In this document: piece by piece, positions 7,364 to 15,538 of the stretch | Position numbering within the stretch: position 1 is the first letter of the stretch | Layout of the letters: every line of letters begins with the position of its first letter | Assembly (NCBI GenBank): GCA_022567295.1 | Contig: JADFHE010000028.1 | Location: forward strand, 1 to 38,601 | DNA: 38,601 nt | Direction: 5' to 3' | From: Pseudomonadota bacterium | GTDB lineage: Bacteria; Pseudomonadota; Gammaproteobacteria; Steroidobacterales; Woeseiaceae | Notes under the pieces: generated by a model | Database searches by the model: none | Seen by the model: the letters and a program-made list of their open reading frames with translations, nothing else | Told to the model about the DNA's origin: nothing | Translations under genes and position numbers: made by a program

Positions 7364-8358
7364 CTGACGATGCAGAGACATTGGCTTTTGCCGACCTGCA
7401 ACCTGAGGATATCGTCGCGACGCTTGCCAACATGGGCTTCGACTGTGACGGCCGATTCCTGGCCCTGAACAGTTACGAGAATCGTGTTTATCAAATCGGC
7501 ATTGAAAGCGACGAACCAGTCATCGCCAAATTCTACCGGCCCGGCCGCTGGAGTGATGAATCGATACTCGAAGAGCATGATTTCTCCATCGATATTGCCA
7601 GGCAGGATGTACCTGTTGTAGCGCCACTCGACATTGACGGCAGCACTCTGAAGCACTCTGGACATTATCGCCTTGCGGTTTATCCCTGCCGCGGCGGACG
7701 CGCGCCGGATCTCGACAACTATGAGTTGCTGACACAATTAGGCCGCCTGGTCGCCAGGATTCACCTCGAAGGCGAATTGTCTTCGTTCGCCCATAGGCCT
7801 CGAATCGACATTGACAGCTACGGCGTCGAATCAATTGACTACTTGCTCGACAACGACTTCATACCGCTCGACAACCGCGACGCGTACGCAAGCATTGCTG
7901 AGCTGGTGCTGGATGGTGTCGAAGCCTGTTACGAACGCGCGAGCAGCACCCGGGAAATTCGACTTCACGGTGACTTTCATCCCGGCAATGTGCTCGTTAA
8001 CGAAGACCGACTTCACATCGTCGATCTCGACGACTGCCGACATGGTCCAGCCGTGCAGGACCTCTGGATGTTTCTTTCCGGCGACCGGGCTGAACAGACG
8101 CCACAGCTCAAAGCTCTGCTGGAAGGCTATCAATCATTTCGACAATTCGATGCGCGCGAGCTGCACCTGATAGAAGCATTGCGCAGTTTACGCATCATGC
8201 ACTACGCCGCGTGGCTCGCGCGCCGCTGGGAAGACCCTGCATTTAAGGTGGCGTTTCCGTGGTTTGATAGCCCTCGTTATTGGGACGATCACGTACTCGC
8301 GTTGCGCGAACAGGTCGCGTTGATGCAGGAAGCACCGCTTGAATGGCGCGATTTCTGA
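7360..8358 (+). CDS. srkA: Stress response kinase SrkA (YihE family)
   Basis: A 332-residue protein, close to E. coli SrkA (328). SrkA is a eukaryotic-like Ser/Thr protein kinase with an aminoglycoside-phosphotransferase fold, reported to protect against stress-induced death and to counter MazF effects. Visible motifs are an N-terminal lobe with NSYENRVYQIG and VIAKFYRPGRW, the catalytic loop LHGDFHPGNVL, the metal-binding IVDLDDCRHGPAVQDLWMFLSGDR, and a C-terminal tail ending LEWRDF. GTG at 7360 overlaps the bipA stop as GTGA, so the two are translationally coupled. In E. coli, bipA and yihE sit in different operons. Confidence 0.95.
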   Translation: MTDDAETLAFADLQPEDIVATLANMGFDCDGRFLALNSYENRVYQIGIESDEPVIAKFYRPGRWSDESILEEHDFSIDIARQDVPVVAPLDIDGSTLKHSGHYRLAVYPCRGGRAPDLDNYELLTQLGRLVARIHLEGELSSFAHRPRIDIDSYGVESIDYLLDNDFIPLDNRDAYASIAELVLDGVEACYERASSTREIRLHGDFHPGNVLVNEDRLHIVDLDDCRHGPAVQDLWMFLSGDRAEQTPQLKALLEGYQSFRQFDARELHLIEALRSLRIMHYAAWLARRWEDPAFKVAFPWFDSPRYWDDHVLALREQVALMQEAPLEWRDF

Positions 8359-8606
8359 TTAACGTGACGGCAACCGGCGGCGTCGCGGACAATTTCGATT
8401 TCTGTCAGCAGATTGGGGTGGGTACTGATCTCGTCAGAGTTCATCGGGCCACCGAGTATGATCAGCGCTTCGTAACCATCAAGACTTGGCCGGGATTCGG
8501 GTTGGCGGCCGAAATTGACGTAGCGGATACGAAGCCCCGCCTCCTTTAGTAAAGGATCGAGTGTGCCCAGCGGCGCATACGGAACATGCTGGAAGACGAG
8601 AATCTT
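8359..8606 (-). pseudogene. Remnant of a class I glutamine amidotransferase gene
   Basis: The minus strand from about 8606 down to 8370 encodes KILVFQHVPYAPLGTLDPLL, then YVNFGRQPESRPSLDGYEALIILGGPMNSD, then HPNLLTEIEIVRDA. This is the N-terminal third of a GMP-synthase-like glutamine amidotransferase (the GGPMN turn is characteristic). The similarity stops next to the srkA stop codon, before the nucleophile-elbow Cys and the catalytic His/Glu, so the fragment cannot be active. No ATG, GTG or TTG precedes the first recognisable codon in frame before an upstream TAA. The gene therefore seems truncated at both ends. It lies in the 470-base gap after srkA; the rest of the gap (8607-8828) shows nothing recognisable. 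Confidence 0.68.
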
Positions 8607-8828
8607 GGACCTGGCTATCGATAAAACCCGGTTTGCAAACCAGTGCTGTGAATCAGGCCTTTATACTCATAGTTGCGGCCATCTTGAACCCGATTTTCAT
8701 TTGCACTCGATGTTAGGCCGAACTAAAGTGGCTCAAGCCTGCGATCAGGGCAACTCCGAGGAACTATGCGGCCCGGAGGTGTTCTGATATAGCAGTCACT
8801 CCTCATCATCTGCGCGGATTCCGAACAC

Positions 8829-9542
8829 TTGATCGCAACAAGACACCTGAGTAGCGTCGCCCTCCTCATTGCTCTTTTTTCGGCAGGATGTGCATCCAAT
8901 GTAAAGGTTGCAGAACCAACGTTACCCAAACCACACATTGACAAGCTGCCTCTGGATGTCGCACTTCGTATACCGGACGAGTTCAACCACTTCGTTCACG
9001 AAGAAAACGTGCTGGGACGAGAGACCTGGACGATTGACCTTGGCGCGGCGAATGCTACATTCTTTAAGCAATTATTCGGCTTCATGTTCGACAAAGTCAT
9101 CGTGTTGGGGCCTGACGACGACGCCATGGACTACACGTTCGATGCACTGATAGAACCTGTGATTGAGGGCTTCGAATTTTCGGTCCCTAACCAGAGCAAG
9201 ACGGAGGCATTTGCCGTATGGATTCGCTATCGAATGCAGATATATGACAGTGCTGGCAACAGCGCATCTACCTGGACAGTCAGTGCCTACGGCAAGAGCC
9301 AGAAGGAAGGCCTCGGCGGCTCCAAGGCATTGCAGCGAGCAGCCGAACTTGCAATGCGCGACGCGGCGGCCCTTATTCTTCTGCACATGAACAAGGCGAC
9401 CAAAATCAGCGCCCTGGCCGATGGCCCGATAGATATCAGCCAGCTGGAATCACCGGTTGTGGCAGATAATGCATCCGCCGATGGTGGCATTGGCCCTGTT
9501 GGCATTTTCGCCATTGGAGGCATCGACAATGACAGTGAGTAA
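8829..9542 (+). CDS. Lipoprotein of unknown function
   Basis: A 237-residue lipoprotein starting at TTG 8829; no ATG or GTG lies between the in-frame stop at 8790 and the signal peptide. The signal ends in lipobox FSAGC (Cys21). The mature part includes FEFSVPNQSKTEAFAVWIRYRMQIYDSAGN and STWTVSAYGKS, followed by a helix of the form ALQRAAELAMRDAAALILLHM. That strand-strand-helix layout resembles small outer-membrane lipoproteins such as LptE or YajG, but I cannot assign a family. It overlaps the next lipoprotein gene by 14 bases, so the two products probably act together. Confidence 0.75.
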   Translation: MIATRHLSSVALLIALFSAGCASNVKVAEPTLPKPHIDKLPLDVALRIPDEFNHFVHEENVLGRETWTIDLGAANATFFKQLFGFMFDKVIVLGPDDDAMDYTFDALIEPVIEGFEFSVPNQSKTEAFAVWIRYRMQIYDSAGNSASTWTVSAYGKSQKEGLGGSKALQRAAELAMRDAAALILLHMNKATKISALADGPIDISQLESPVVADNASADGGIGPVGIFAIGGIDNDSE

Positions 9543-10191
9543 TGCCCTGACCATGATCCTGGTTGTCGCGATCAGCGGATGCGTGACCGCAGTTATTGAG
9601 GACGCTCGCGAACAACCGACTGGCCTTCTGGAAGGCGAAACGGTCGTGGTCATGGCGAAAAGCTATCACCAGGGAAATGAAACGGAAACGGATTACATCC
9701 GCTGCGTCGAAAAAGCGCTTGGACGTGGGTCCGGCGCTCTCAATGTCGTCCCCAACCAGCAGTTCGTCGACAACCTGTTTCCATGGTTTGAACCTCGAAC
9801 CGCGCCGGCTGACACGAAAGGCCTCGCACAACTCATGGAACGCCCGGGCATACCGGAAGCGGTCAGGGACATGGGTGTCCGGTACATCGTCTGGCTCGAC
9901 GGCGACACCTCACGGGTTACTCAGGGCGGCAGTCTTTCCTGCGCGGCAGGTCCCGGTGGTGGTGGCTGTTTTGGCTTCGCATGGTGGACGGATGCGGCCG
10001 ACTACGAGGCATCGATCTGGGACCTCGGCGATTCAGCAGCGGTGGGTACGGTAACGGTTGACTATAGCGGCACATCGTTTCTTCCCGCTCTCGTCATTCC
10101 AATACCGCTGATCGCGCGAACTCAGTCAAAAGCTTGCAGTGGACTGGCTAAGCAACTCAAGCTGTTTATCGTCGGCGACGACGCTACCTAG
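9529..10191 (+). CDS. Lipoprotein with Gly/Cys-rich motif, function unknown
   Basis: A 220-residue lipoprotein with a short signal peptide ending AISGC. The ATG at 9529 is chosen because GGAGG stands eight bases before it; ATG 9553 is a possible alternative and would remove the 14-base overlap with the previous gene. The mature part contains YIVWLDGDTSRVTQGGS, a striking CAAGPGGGGCFGFAWW segment, ASIWDL, and FLPALVIPIPLIARTQSKAC near the end. I recall similar uncharacterised lipoproteins in other gammaproteobacteria but no function. The closely spaced cysteines in the mature part could form a disulfide in the periplasm. Confidence 0.8.
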   Translation: MTVSNALTMILVVAISGCVTAVIEDAREQPTGLLEGETVVVMAKSYHQGNETETDYIRCVEKALGRGSGALNVVPNQQFVDNLFPWFEPRTAPADTKGLAQLMERPGIPEAVRDMGVRYIVWLDGDTSRVTQGGSLSCAAGPGGGGCFGFAWWTDAADYEASIWDLGDSAAVGTVTVDYSGTSFLPALVIPIPLIARTQSKACSGLAKQLKLFIVGDDAT

Positions 10192-10203
10192 ACACCGCAC
10201 TTT

Positions 10204-10707
10204 TCACTTCGGCCGTCCGGCCCGAACCAGGGCTCTCGAATAAAACGGCGAATCAAGACTCGCTACCGTCACCTTTCGTCCGGTCGACGGTGCATGTACA
10301 AACCGCTGTCCTCCCAAATACATGCCGACGTGGGACATCTTGCCGTCAATGCTGAAGAACAACAGGTCGCCGGCCTGCAGTTCGTTGCGCTTTACGGTCG
10401 AGGTTGATGACCAGAGCTGACCGGTTGTCCGCGGTACCGTCTTGCCAGCCCGCCGATACGAGTATTGCACCAGCCCGCTACAGTCGAAACCGCTCGTCGT
10501 CGATCCGCCGTAACGATACGGCACGCCCACTTGCTGCAGTGCTACCGCAGCGGCTCTTTCTCCGATGCTGGTTGAATGCACCACCGGTATTCTGGCGGTT
10601 CGATTAACGGCCCTTTCCACGGGTTGCGATGAACACGCCGAAATCAAACCCAACAGTGTGATTGTTAAGGTAAAACTGTAAATTTTACGGGCTGGCTGCG
10701 TTATCAT
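10204..10707 (-). CDS. NlpC/P60 family cell-wall hydrolase (lipoprotein)
   Basis: A 167-residue lipoprotein with lipobox LISAC (Cys25) and one NlpC/P60 domain. These enzymes are papain-like endopeptidases that cleave peptidoglycan stem peptides in the periplasm. The catalytic triad is visible: Cys76 in GFDCSGLVQYSY, His126 in MSHVGMYLG and His138 in FVHAPS. The size and layout match the MepS (Spr) and NlpC subgroup. The ATG at 10707 gives a compact signal peptide; a GTG at 10728 seven codons upstream is also possible. It ends 12 bases from the convergent lipoprotein gene and is divergent from the metallopeptidase gene at 10765. Confidence 0.92.
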   Translation of the reverse strand: MITQPARKIYSFTLTITLLGLISACSSQPVERAVNRTARIPVVHSTSIGERAAAVALQQVGVPYRYGGSTTSGFDCSGLVQYSYRRAGKTVPRTTGQLWSSTSTVKRNELQAGDLLFFSIDGKMSHVGMYLGGQRFVHAPSTGRKVTVASLDSPFYSRALVRAGRPK

Positions 10708-10764
10708 CCTAGTCACTCTGAGCGGCACACTCCAAAACCATACGCCATAAGGCCCAAATTCTGT

Positions 10765-12042
10765 ATGAACTGCATCTCAGGATCGACATTACTGACCTGC
10801 CTGTTCGCTTGCGCGGCGTGTGGAGCCCCGGCTTCTGAAACCGACACGGGCAAGACAACGTCAAGCTACTCGGTCCACTACACAATTACTCCGGATTCGA
10901 GCGATGGATCCGTTGCCATCGAGATGGCCGTGGAGCAAACACGCGGCCAGCTTCGGGAAGTATCGTTCGAGCTAGGTCGCACCGGGAGTTCGGATTTCAC
11001 GGCCGATGGATGGTTGGATATTCGCGACAACGGTGTGACCTGGCAGCCCGGAAGAAAGGGCGGCAGCTTGCGCTGGCGGGTCCGGCCATCTCACCGACGT
11101 GGCAACAACGGTTACGATGCGTGGCTCAATGAAAAATGGGGCATTTTTCGCGCGGAGGACATCATCCCCAGGGCACGAACACGAACCTTGAAAGGAGCCA
11201 TCAGCAAGACGACCATGACGTTCGAGTTACCGGGCGACTGGTCCGCCGTTTCCGAGTATTCGACAATCAACACTCGAATCAAAGTCACTAATCCGGCGCG
11301 GCGATTTGATCAACCACGCGGTTGGATCGTGATGGGCGATCTTGGTATTCGCCGGGAGACTATCGCAGGCACCCGCATTGCGATTGCGGCGCCACAAGGC
11401 GAAACAGTACGGCGCATGGATATGCTCGCGCTACTCAACTGGACGCTGCCCGAGCTGAACGCTGTGGTACCGACTCCAATCCGGCGGCTAACTATCGTTA
11501 GCGCCGGTGACCCTATGTGGCGCGGGGGATTATCCGCACCGGGCTCTATCTTCATCCACTCTGAGCGCCCTCTTATCAGCGAAAACGCAACGAGCACATT
11601 GGTGCACGAGGTGGTTCATGTTGCTTTCGACTTAATGGCGGATGAAGGGTTCGACTGGATTGTTGAAGGTCTTGCCGAATACTACAGTCTCGAATTGCTG
11701 CAGCGAGGCGGCGCGATAACGACACGCAGGTACAATCGGGCTCTTGAAAAACAAACAGCGTGGGCGAGAGAAGCTGCGTCGCTTTGTGCGGCAGACTCCA
11801 CGGGTGCGACGACTGCTCTTGCTGTCATCACGTTTCGTACTCTGGACAAAGAGATTCGCAACAAATCGAAAGGCGCATCCAGTCTGGATGAACTGGTTGC
11901 TCGCATGTCCGGCACGGGTACGAAGATCACTCTGCGGATATTGCGAGAGCTAGCGTCAGAAATTCTTGACGGGCCTTCTGACTCGCTGCATACAGACAAT
12001 CTGCCCGGTTGCCGAAGTTTCGCGCCACCCGCCGGGGCGTGA
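10765..12042 (+). CDS. Exported gluzincin (M1/M61-like) zinc metallopeptidase
   Basis: A 425-residue exported protein. The N-terminus (LLTCLFACAACGAP) looks like a lipoprotein signal with lipobox CAAC, though the cysteine-rich stretch makes the exact anchor uncertain. The catalytic site is HEVVH (His281, Glu282, His285), followed by WIVEGLAEYYS, whose Glu301 would be the third zinc ligand as in M1 and M61 aminopeptidases. The first 200 residues are beta-rich, like the N-terminal domain of M61 enzymes. It would cut peptides in the periplasm or at the outer membrane; specificity is unknown. The AAA ATPase gene follows after only seven bases, so the two are probably co-transcribed. Confidence 0.8.
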   Translation: MNCISGSTLLTCLFACAACGAPASETDTGKTTSSYSVHYTITPDSSDGSVAIEMAVEQTRGQLREVSFELGRTGSSDFTADGWLDIRDNGVTWQPGRKGGSLRWRVRPSHRRGNNGYDAWLNEKWGIFRAEDIIPRARTRTLKGAISKTTMTFELPGDWSAVSEYSTINTRIKVTNPARRFDQPRGWIVMGDLGIRRETIAGTRIAIAAPQGETVRRMDMLALLNWTLPELNAVVPTPIRRLTIVSAGDPMWRGGLSAPGSIFIHSERPLISENATSTLVHEVVHVAFDLMADEGFDWIVEGLAEYYSLELLQRGGAITTRRYNRALEKQTAWAREAASLCAADSTGATTALAVITFRTLDKEIRNKSKGASSLDELVARMSGTGTKITLRILRELASEILDGPSDSLHTDNLPGCRSFAPPAGA

Positions 12043-12049
12043 AGTCACA

Positions 12050-13540
12050 ATGGACGACAATCACGATCTCGAACTGATCCTGCGCTCGCGTACGCCGATC
12101 GTCATCATCGAATCTCAGGACGAGGCTCGAATGCTCCAACTGCTGCAGTCGATCGCGCTGCGGCGCTCTACAACAAGCTACATGCCCCTGTTTCGCTGGT
12201 CCATCACTGATGGGCTACAGCGACTGGATATCTCGCTGGAACCGCAGTTGCTAAATTCGGAACCCAGCGACGTACTCAAGCACATCCGTGCAGTCACGAA
12301 ACCGGGCATCTATGTATTGTTGGATTTCCACCCTTTCCTGGATGATCCAGTGCACGTGCGTCTGCTCAAGGACATTTGCATCCAGTTTCGCGATATCGAA
12401 CGGCAAATTATTTTGATCAGTCACAAGGTAACTGTCCCGCGCGAACTGGAAGTCTATTGCGCGCGCTTTAATATGGCTCTGCCGAGCGAGCGCGAAAGAA
12501 GCCGTATCGTCCAGAAGGCCGTAGACGAGTACGCTCGCGAAAACCCCGGCAGCAAAGTGCAGATCGATCCGAAAGCACACAAACTGCTCATAAAGAATCT
12601 CGCGGGGCTGTCTTACGCTGACACCGGCCGGCTCGCGCGAAATGCAATATCCGTTGACGGCGCAATCACCAAGAGCGATCTTCCTCATGTGATGCAAGCC
12701 AAGTACGAACTTCTAAATCGTGGCGGAGCATTGCAGTTCGAGTATGACACGGCAACATTCAGCGACGTCGGCGGTCTGTCTCGCCTCAAGGCCTGGCTAT
12801 CGCAACGTCGACCGGCTTTTCGGGGCGACGAGAACGCATCGCATCTGGATACGCCAAAAGGCTTATTGCTGTTGGGGATTCAAGGCTGCGGCAAGAGCCT
12901 GGCCGCAAAAGCAACTGCCACGATCTTTGGCGTACCATTGCTGCGCCTCGACTTCGGCACCATCTACGACAAGTATCACGGCGAAACCGAACGCAAGCTC
13001 AGAGAATCCCTGAAGACCGTAGATGTTATGTCACCGTGCGTGCTGTGGATTGACGAGATTGAGAAAGGCATTGCGGGACGCGGCGGTGAAACCGGGACGA
13101 CACAACGCGTCCTCGGCACATTTCTCACGTGGCTGGCTGAAAGGAAAAGCCATGTGTTCGTCGTCGCTACAGCGAATGATTTGAGTGCGTTGCCACCGGA
13201 ACTGGTTCGCAAAGGTCGATTCGACGAGATTTTTTTCGTTGACCTGCCGTCTGCCGAGGTCCGCGCAACGATACTTGCCATTCACCTCAGCCGCCGCGAT
13301 CAACCACTAGGCAACTTCGACATTATCGAACTTGCAGCTGCGATGGACGGATTCTCCGGCGCAGAAATCGAACAGGCGATAGTCGCATCCCTGTACGCGG
13401 CTTACGCAAAGCAGCAGTCGTTGGCGACATCGCATTTGTTAGCAGAAGTCGAACGAACGCGGCCGTTGTCTGTTGTCATGAGCGAAAACATCTCTGCCAT
13501 GCGCAGCTGGGCGACAGGTCGCACAGTCCCGTGCGATTGA
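12050..13540 (+). CDS. Ycf46-type AAA+ ATPase
   Basis: A 496-residue cytoplasmic AAA+ protein. The N-terminal half starts with DLELILRSRTPIVIIESQDEARMLQLL, as in Ycf46 proteins of cyanobacteria and plastids. The AAA domain has Walker A GIQGCGKS (276-283), Walker B CVLWIDE with Asp335-Glu336, a sensor-1 ATAND (373-377) and arginine-finger segment RKGRFDE (387-393), followed by a helical lid (FSGAEIEQAIVASLYAAY). Ycf46 belongs to the classic AAA clade near FtsH and SpoVK, but its role is poorly known; in cyanobacteria it has been linked to CO2/photosynthesis regulation. ATG 12050 is taken because it restores the family N-terminus; an earlier ATG at 11966 lies inside the peptidase gene. Confidence 0.9.
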   Translation: MDDNHDLELILRSRTPIVIIESQDEARMLQLLQSIALRRSTTSYMPLFRWSITDGLQRLDISLEPQLLNSEPSDVLKHIRAVTKPGIYVLLDFHPFLDDPVHVRLLKDICIQFRDIERQIILISHKVTVPRELEVYCARFNMALPSERERSRIVQKAVDEYARENPGSKVQIDPKAHKLLIKNLAGLSYADTGRLARNAISVDGAITKSDLPHVMQAKYELLNRGGALQFEYDTATFSDVGGLSRLKAWLSQRRPAFRGDENASHLDTPKGLLLLGIQGCGKSLAAKATATIFGVPLLRLDFGTIYDKYHGETERKLRESLKTVDVMSPCVLWIDEIEKGIAGRGGETGTTQRVLGTFLTWLAERKSHVFVVATANDLSALPPELVRKGRFDEIFFVDLPSAEVRATILAIHLSRRDQPLGNFDIIELAAAMDGFSGAEIEQAIVASLYAAYAKQQSLATSHLLAEVERTRPLSVVMSENISAMRSWATGRTVPCD

Positions 13541-13616
13541 GCACGGTTTGACGTAACACGCGAGAAAAAACCGACCGCCTGGCGGGGCCGGCTGAGCGGC
13601 ATGCTAGTATGGAGGC

Positions 13617-15080
13617 ATGGCCAATGACAACAATAATATCAATGAGTTAGTCCCCAGTGAGGATCAACCGACCATTGCACTCGAACTGCCAATGTTCAAA
13701 CAAGGCAGCGTTGAGGCGGACGCGAATACTTTCGGCGCGAATTCCGGCGATGACCGAAAAATCCAGCCATGCGAATCCGTATCTGAGCTGAAGTCGGCGC
13801 TGCGATCTCACAAGAAAACCATTAGCCGGCTGCAATACGATATGCAGCAACTGCACGCCAAATGGGTGGGACTCGAAGCCGAAATCGGCGCACGCGAAAC
13901 TCAGACCAGGCAGCTCAACAACGAATTACGATCCAGACATGACACCGTTGCGCGGAAAAATAAGGCAATCAAGAAGCGCGATCGCAAAATTAAATCGCTG
14001 AAATCTGAGATTCGGCAGCGCGACCAGGATTACCGCGAGTTGTCATCTCGCTACGGAAAAATGCGGCGCTCGATCGATGCCGCCGGAAGTGATTCTGACT
14101 CTACTGTTTCAATCCTTACTGGAGCAGACAATAGATTCCAGGTGGACGATTTAAAACTGCGCCTCGATCGCTCCGAACAGTACGCGGACACTATCCGCCG
14201 GCAAATGCAAGACCTGATCAAATCCAAATCAATTTCTGAGCGCGAAATGGACTACTTGTCGTCATCGCTGGGAAAAATGACCGGAAAAAACACTCAGCTT
14301 GGAGATGAGCTGACGCTGACGACGACACAAGTCGAAGAGTTGCAGTCCAGGCTCGACAGTATTGAGAGGCAGCACCAGGAAGAAATTCGCTTGCTACGTT
14401 TCGATCTCGGCGAGGCGCAGGACACGGTCGTCGAAACCGAGGACATGAACAGTCAGCTTGCTTCGGACCTCATTGATGCTCACGGCTTCAAGGAAGAGCT
14501 CGAGCGCATGCTTTTCGACGCGGAAGAACAGTCAACGGATCGTGTCGAGAAATTGGGGAAGAAAATCAGGAAACTTACTCGGGCGACCGAGAGTTACAAG
14601 CAGAAACTGACGACAAAGAGCGAAGCGATTTCAATATTGCTCACGGAGCTTGCCAAGAAGACAGAGCAGACGGTGACCTGTAACGAAATTGAGGATGTTA
14701 TTTACGACATTGACGAACGTATGTCGAAGCACAGTCTCAGAAATGACGAAGACGACCAGCCCGCGAGTACTGGCCGAATCACCCGTGTACTGATCGGCAC
14801 GGTAGAAGATCAGGTGTTGCGATTTCCGTTGTTCAAGGACCGACTGACGATCGGCCGGACCAAAGACAATGACATCCAGATAAAGGCAGCCTGCGTCAGT
14901 CGTCGTCATGCAATTATTCAGACTGAAGCAGAGACGACGCGAATCATTGACTGGGGTAGCAAAAACGGCGTTCTCGTTAATTCCAAGAAGGTTGCCGAGC
15001 ATTTCCTCCGCCACGGCGATATCGTCATGATCGGCGATGCCCGTTTTCGTTACGAAGAACGCAGGAAAAGTGATTCCTGA
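13617..15080 (+). CDS. Coiled-coil protein with C-terminal FHA domain
   Basis: A 487-residue soluble protein. Residues 1-60 are polar and probably disordered, and about 60-370 are long coiled coils rich in Glu, Lys, Arg and Gln. Residues about 385-482 form a forkhead-associated domain with its conserved marks: GR (413-414), SRRH (428-431), GSKNG (447-451), and the closing LRHGDIVMIGDARFRYEE. FHA domains bind phosphothreonine peptides, so the protein is probably a scaffold reading a Thr kinase signal. No classic PknB-type kinase is in the window; the only kinase nearby is SrkA at 7360. A GGAGG stands one base before the ATG, unusually close, so initiation may be inefficient. It lies 76 bases after the AAA ATPase gene. 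Confidence 0.9.
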   Translation: MANDNNNINELVPSEDQPTIALELPMFKQGSVEADANTFGANSGDDRKIQPCESVSELKSALRSHKKTISRLQYDMQQLHAKWVGLEAEIGARETQTRQLNNELRSRHDTVARKNKAIKKRDRKIKSLKSEIRQRDQDYRELSSRYGKMRRSIDAAGSDSDSTVSILTGADNRFQVDDLKLRLDRSEQYADTIRRQMQDLIKSKSISEREMDYLSSSLGKMTGKNTQLGDELTLTTTQVEELQSRLDSIERQHQEEIRLLRFDLGEAQDTVVETEDMNSQLASDLIDAHGFKEELERMLFDAEEQSTDRVEKLGKKIRKLTRATESYKQKLTTKSEAISILLTELAKKTEQTVTCNEIEDVIYDIDERMSKHSLRNDEDDQPASTGRITRVLIGTVEDQVLRFPLFKDRLTIGRTKDNDIQIKAACVSRRHAIIQTEAETTRIIDWGSKNGVLVNSKKVAEHFLRHGDIVMIGDARFRYEERRKSDS

Positions 15081-15095
15081 TTCATCGCGACGAAG

Positions 15096-15111
15096 TGTGA
15101 GGGCTTTCACG
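15096..15111. promoter_or_regulatory. CRP-like site (TGTGA-N6-TCACG)
   Basis: Nine of the ten core positions match the CRP consensus TGTGA-N6-TCACA. The centre at 15103.5 is 68 bases before the ATG at 15172. A CATAAG at 15131-15136 could be the -10 box, which would place the site near -41.5 (class II). The right half overlaps a small hairpin, CACGG-TCTT-CCGTG (15108-15121), so it could instead be part of a weak 3' structure of the FHA gene. Confidence 0.4.
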
Positions 15112-15171
15112 GTCTTCCGTGCCCACATCCCATAAGGTTCACTTCAACTACACGGAATGTGAATCCAGCCA

Positions 15172-15471
15172 ATGATGGGTACAGCCGCACGGAAAGCGAC
15201 AACGCTGTCGGAAGCTCAGCAAATAACCCGCAAGACCGGCAACCTCGCCGCAAAGAAAATCTGGCTGCCCAAACTGCTATACAACGCGCTTCCCTATTTC
15301 TATTTCACATCAGGAATCGCAGCTTTTCTTGCAACGCTCTATATCAGCGAATGGTTTTGGGTATTGCCGCACTATTTCCTGTTTGCTGCCGTCTGCCTGC
15401 ATCTCGGTATCGTGGTGTACTGGCGCCGAAACAGAAAACGCGCCAAATCGGCCGGCACAGAGAATTCTTGA
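15172..15471 (+). CDS. Small membrane protein, two transmembrane helices
   Basis: A 99-residue protein with a basic N-terminal arm (about 1-32), two hydrophobic helices (about 38-58, YNALPYFYFTSGIAAFLATLY, and 62-83, FWVLPHYFLFAAVCLHLGIVVY), and a basic tail WRRNRKRAK. By the positive-inside rule both ends would be cytoplasmic. I recognise no family. Tandem ATG codons at 15172 and 15175 are both usable. It is followed by another small two-helix membrane protein, and the pair lies between two CRP-like sites. Confidence 0.65.
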   Translation: MMGTAARKATTLSEAQQITRKTGNLAAKKIWLPKLLYNALPYFYFTSGIAAFLATLYISEWFWVLPHYFLFAAVCLHLGIVVYWRRNRKRAKSAGTENS

Positions 15472-15538
15472 CGTTCAGCCAGCGGTAGGCAACGATAGCG
15501 GCACCAGCGACCGATTGTTGCTTTGGAAAGCCCGTCAA

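Noticed and set aside
8563-8787. 74-codon plus-strand open frame in the srkA downstream gap
   Set aside because: Cys-rich, with no family resemblance, and partly antisense to the amidotransferase remnant.
13548-13610. TTGACG near 13548 and TAGTAT near 13605 as an FHA-gene promoter
   Set aside because: The spacing (51 bases) is impossible for one promoter, and the second box is too close to the ATG.
15329-15538. Upstream part of the open frame of the second small membrane gene
   Set aside because: It overlaps the preceding membrane gene in another frame and lacks protein-like character; GTG 15539 gives a sensible protein.
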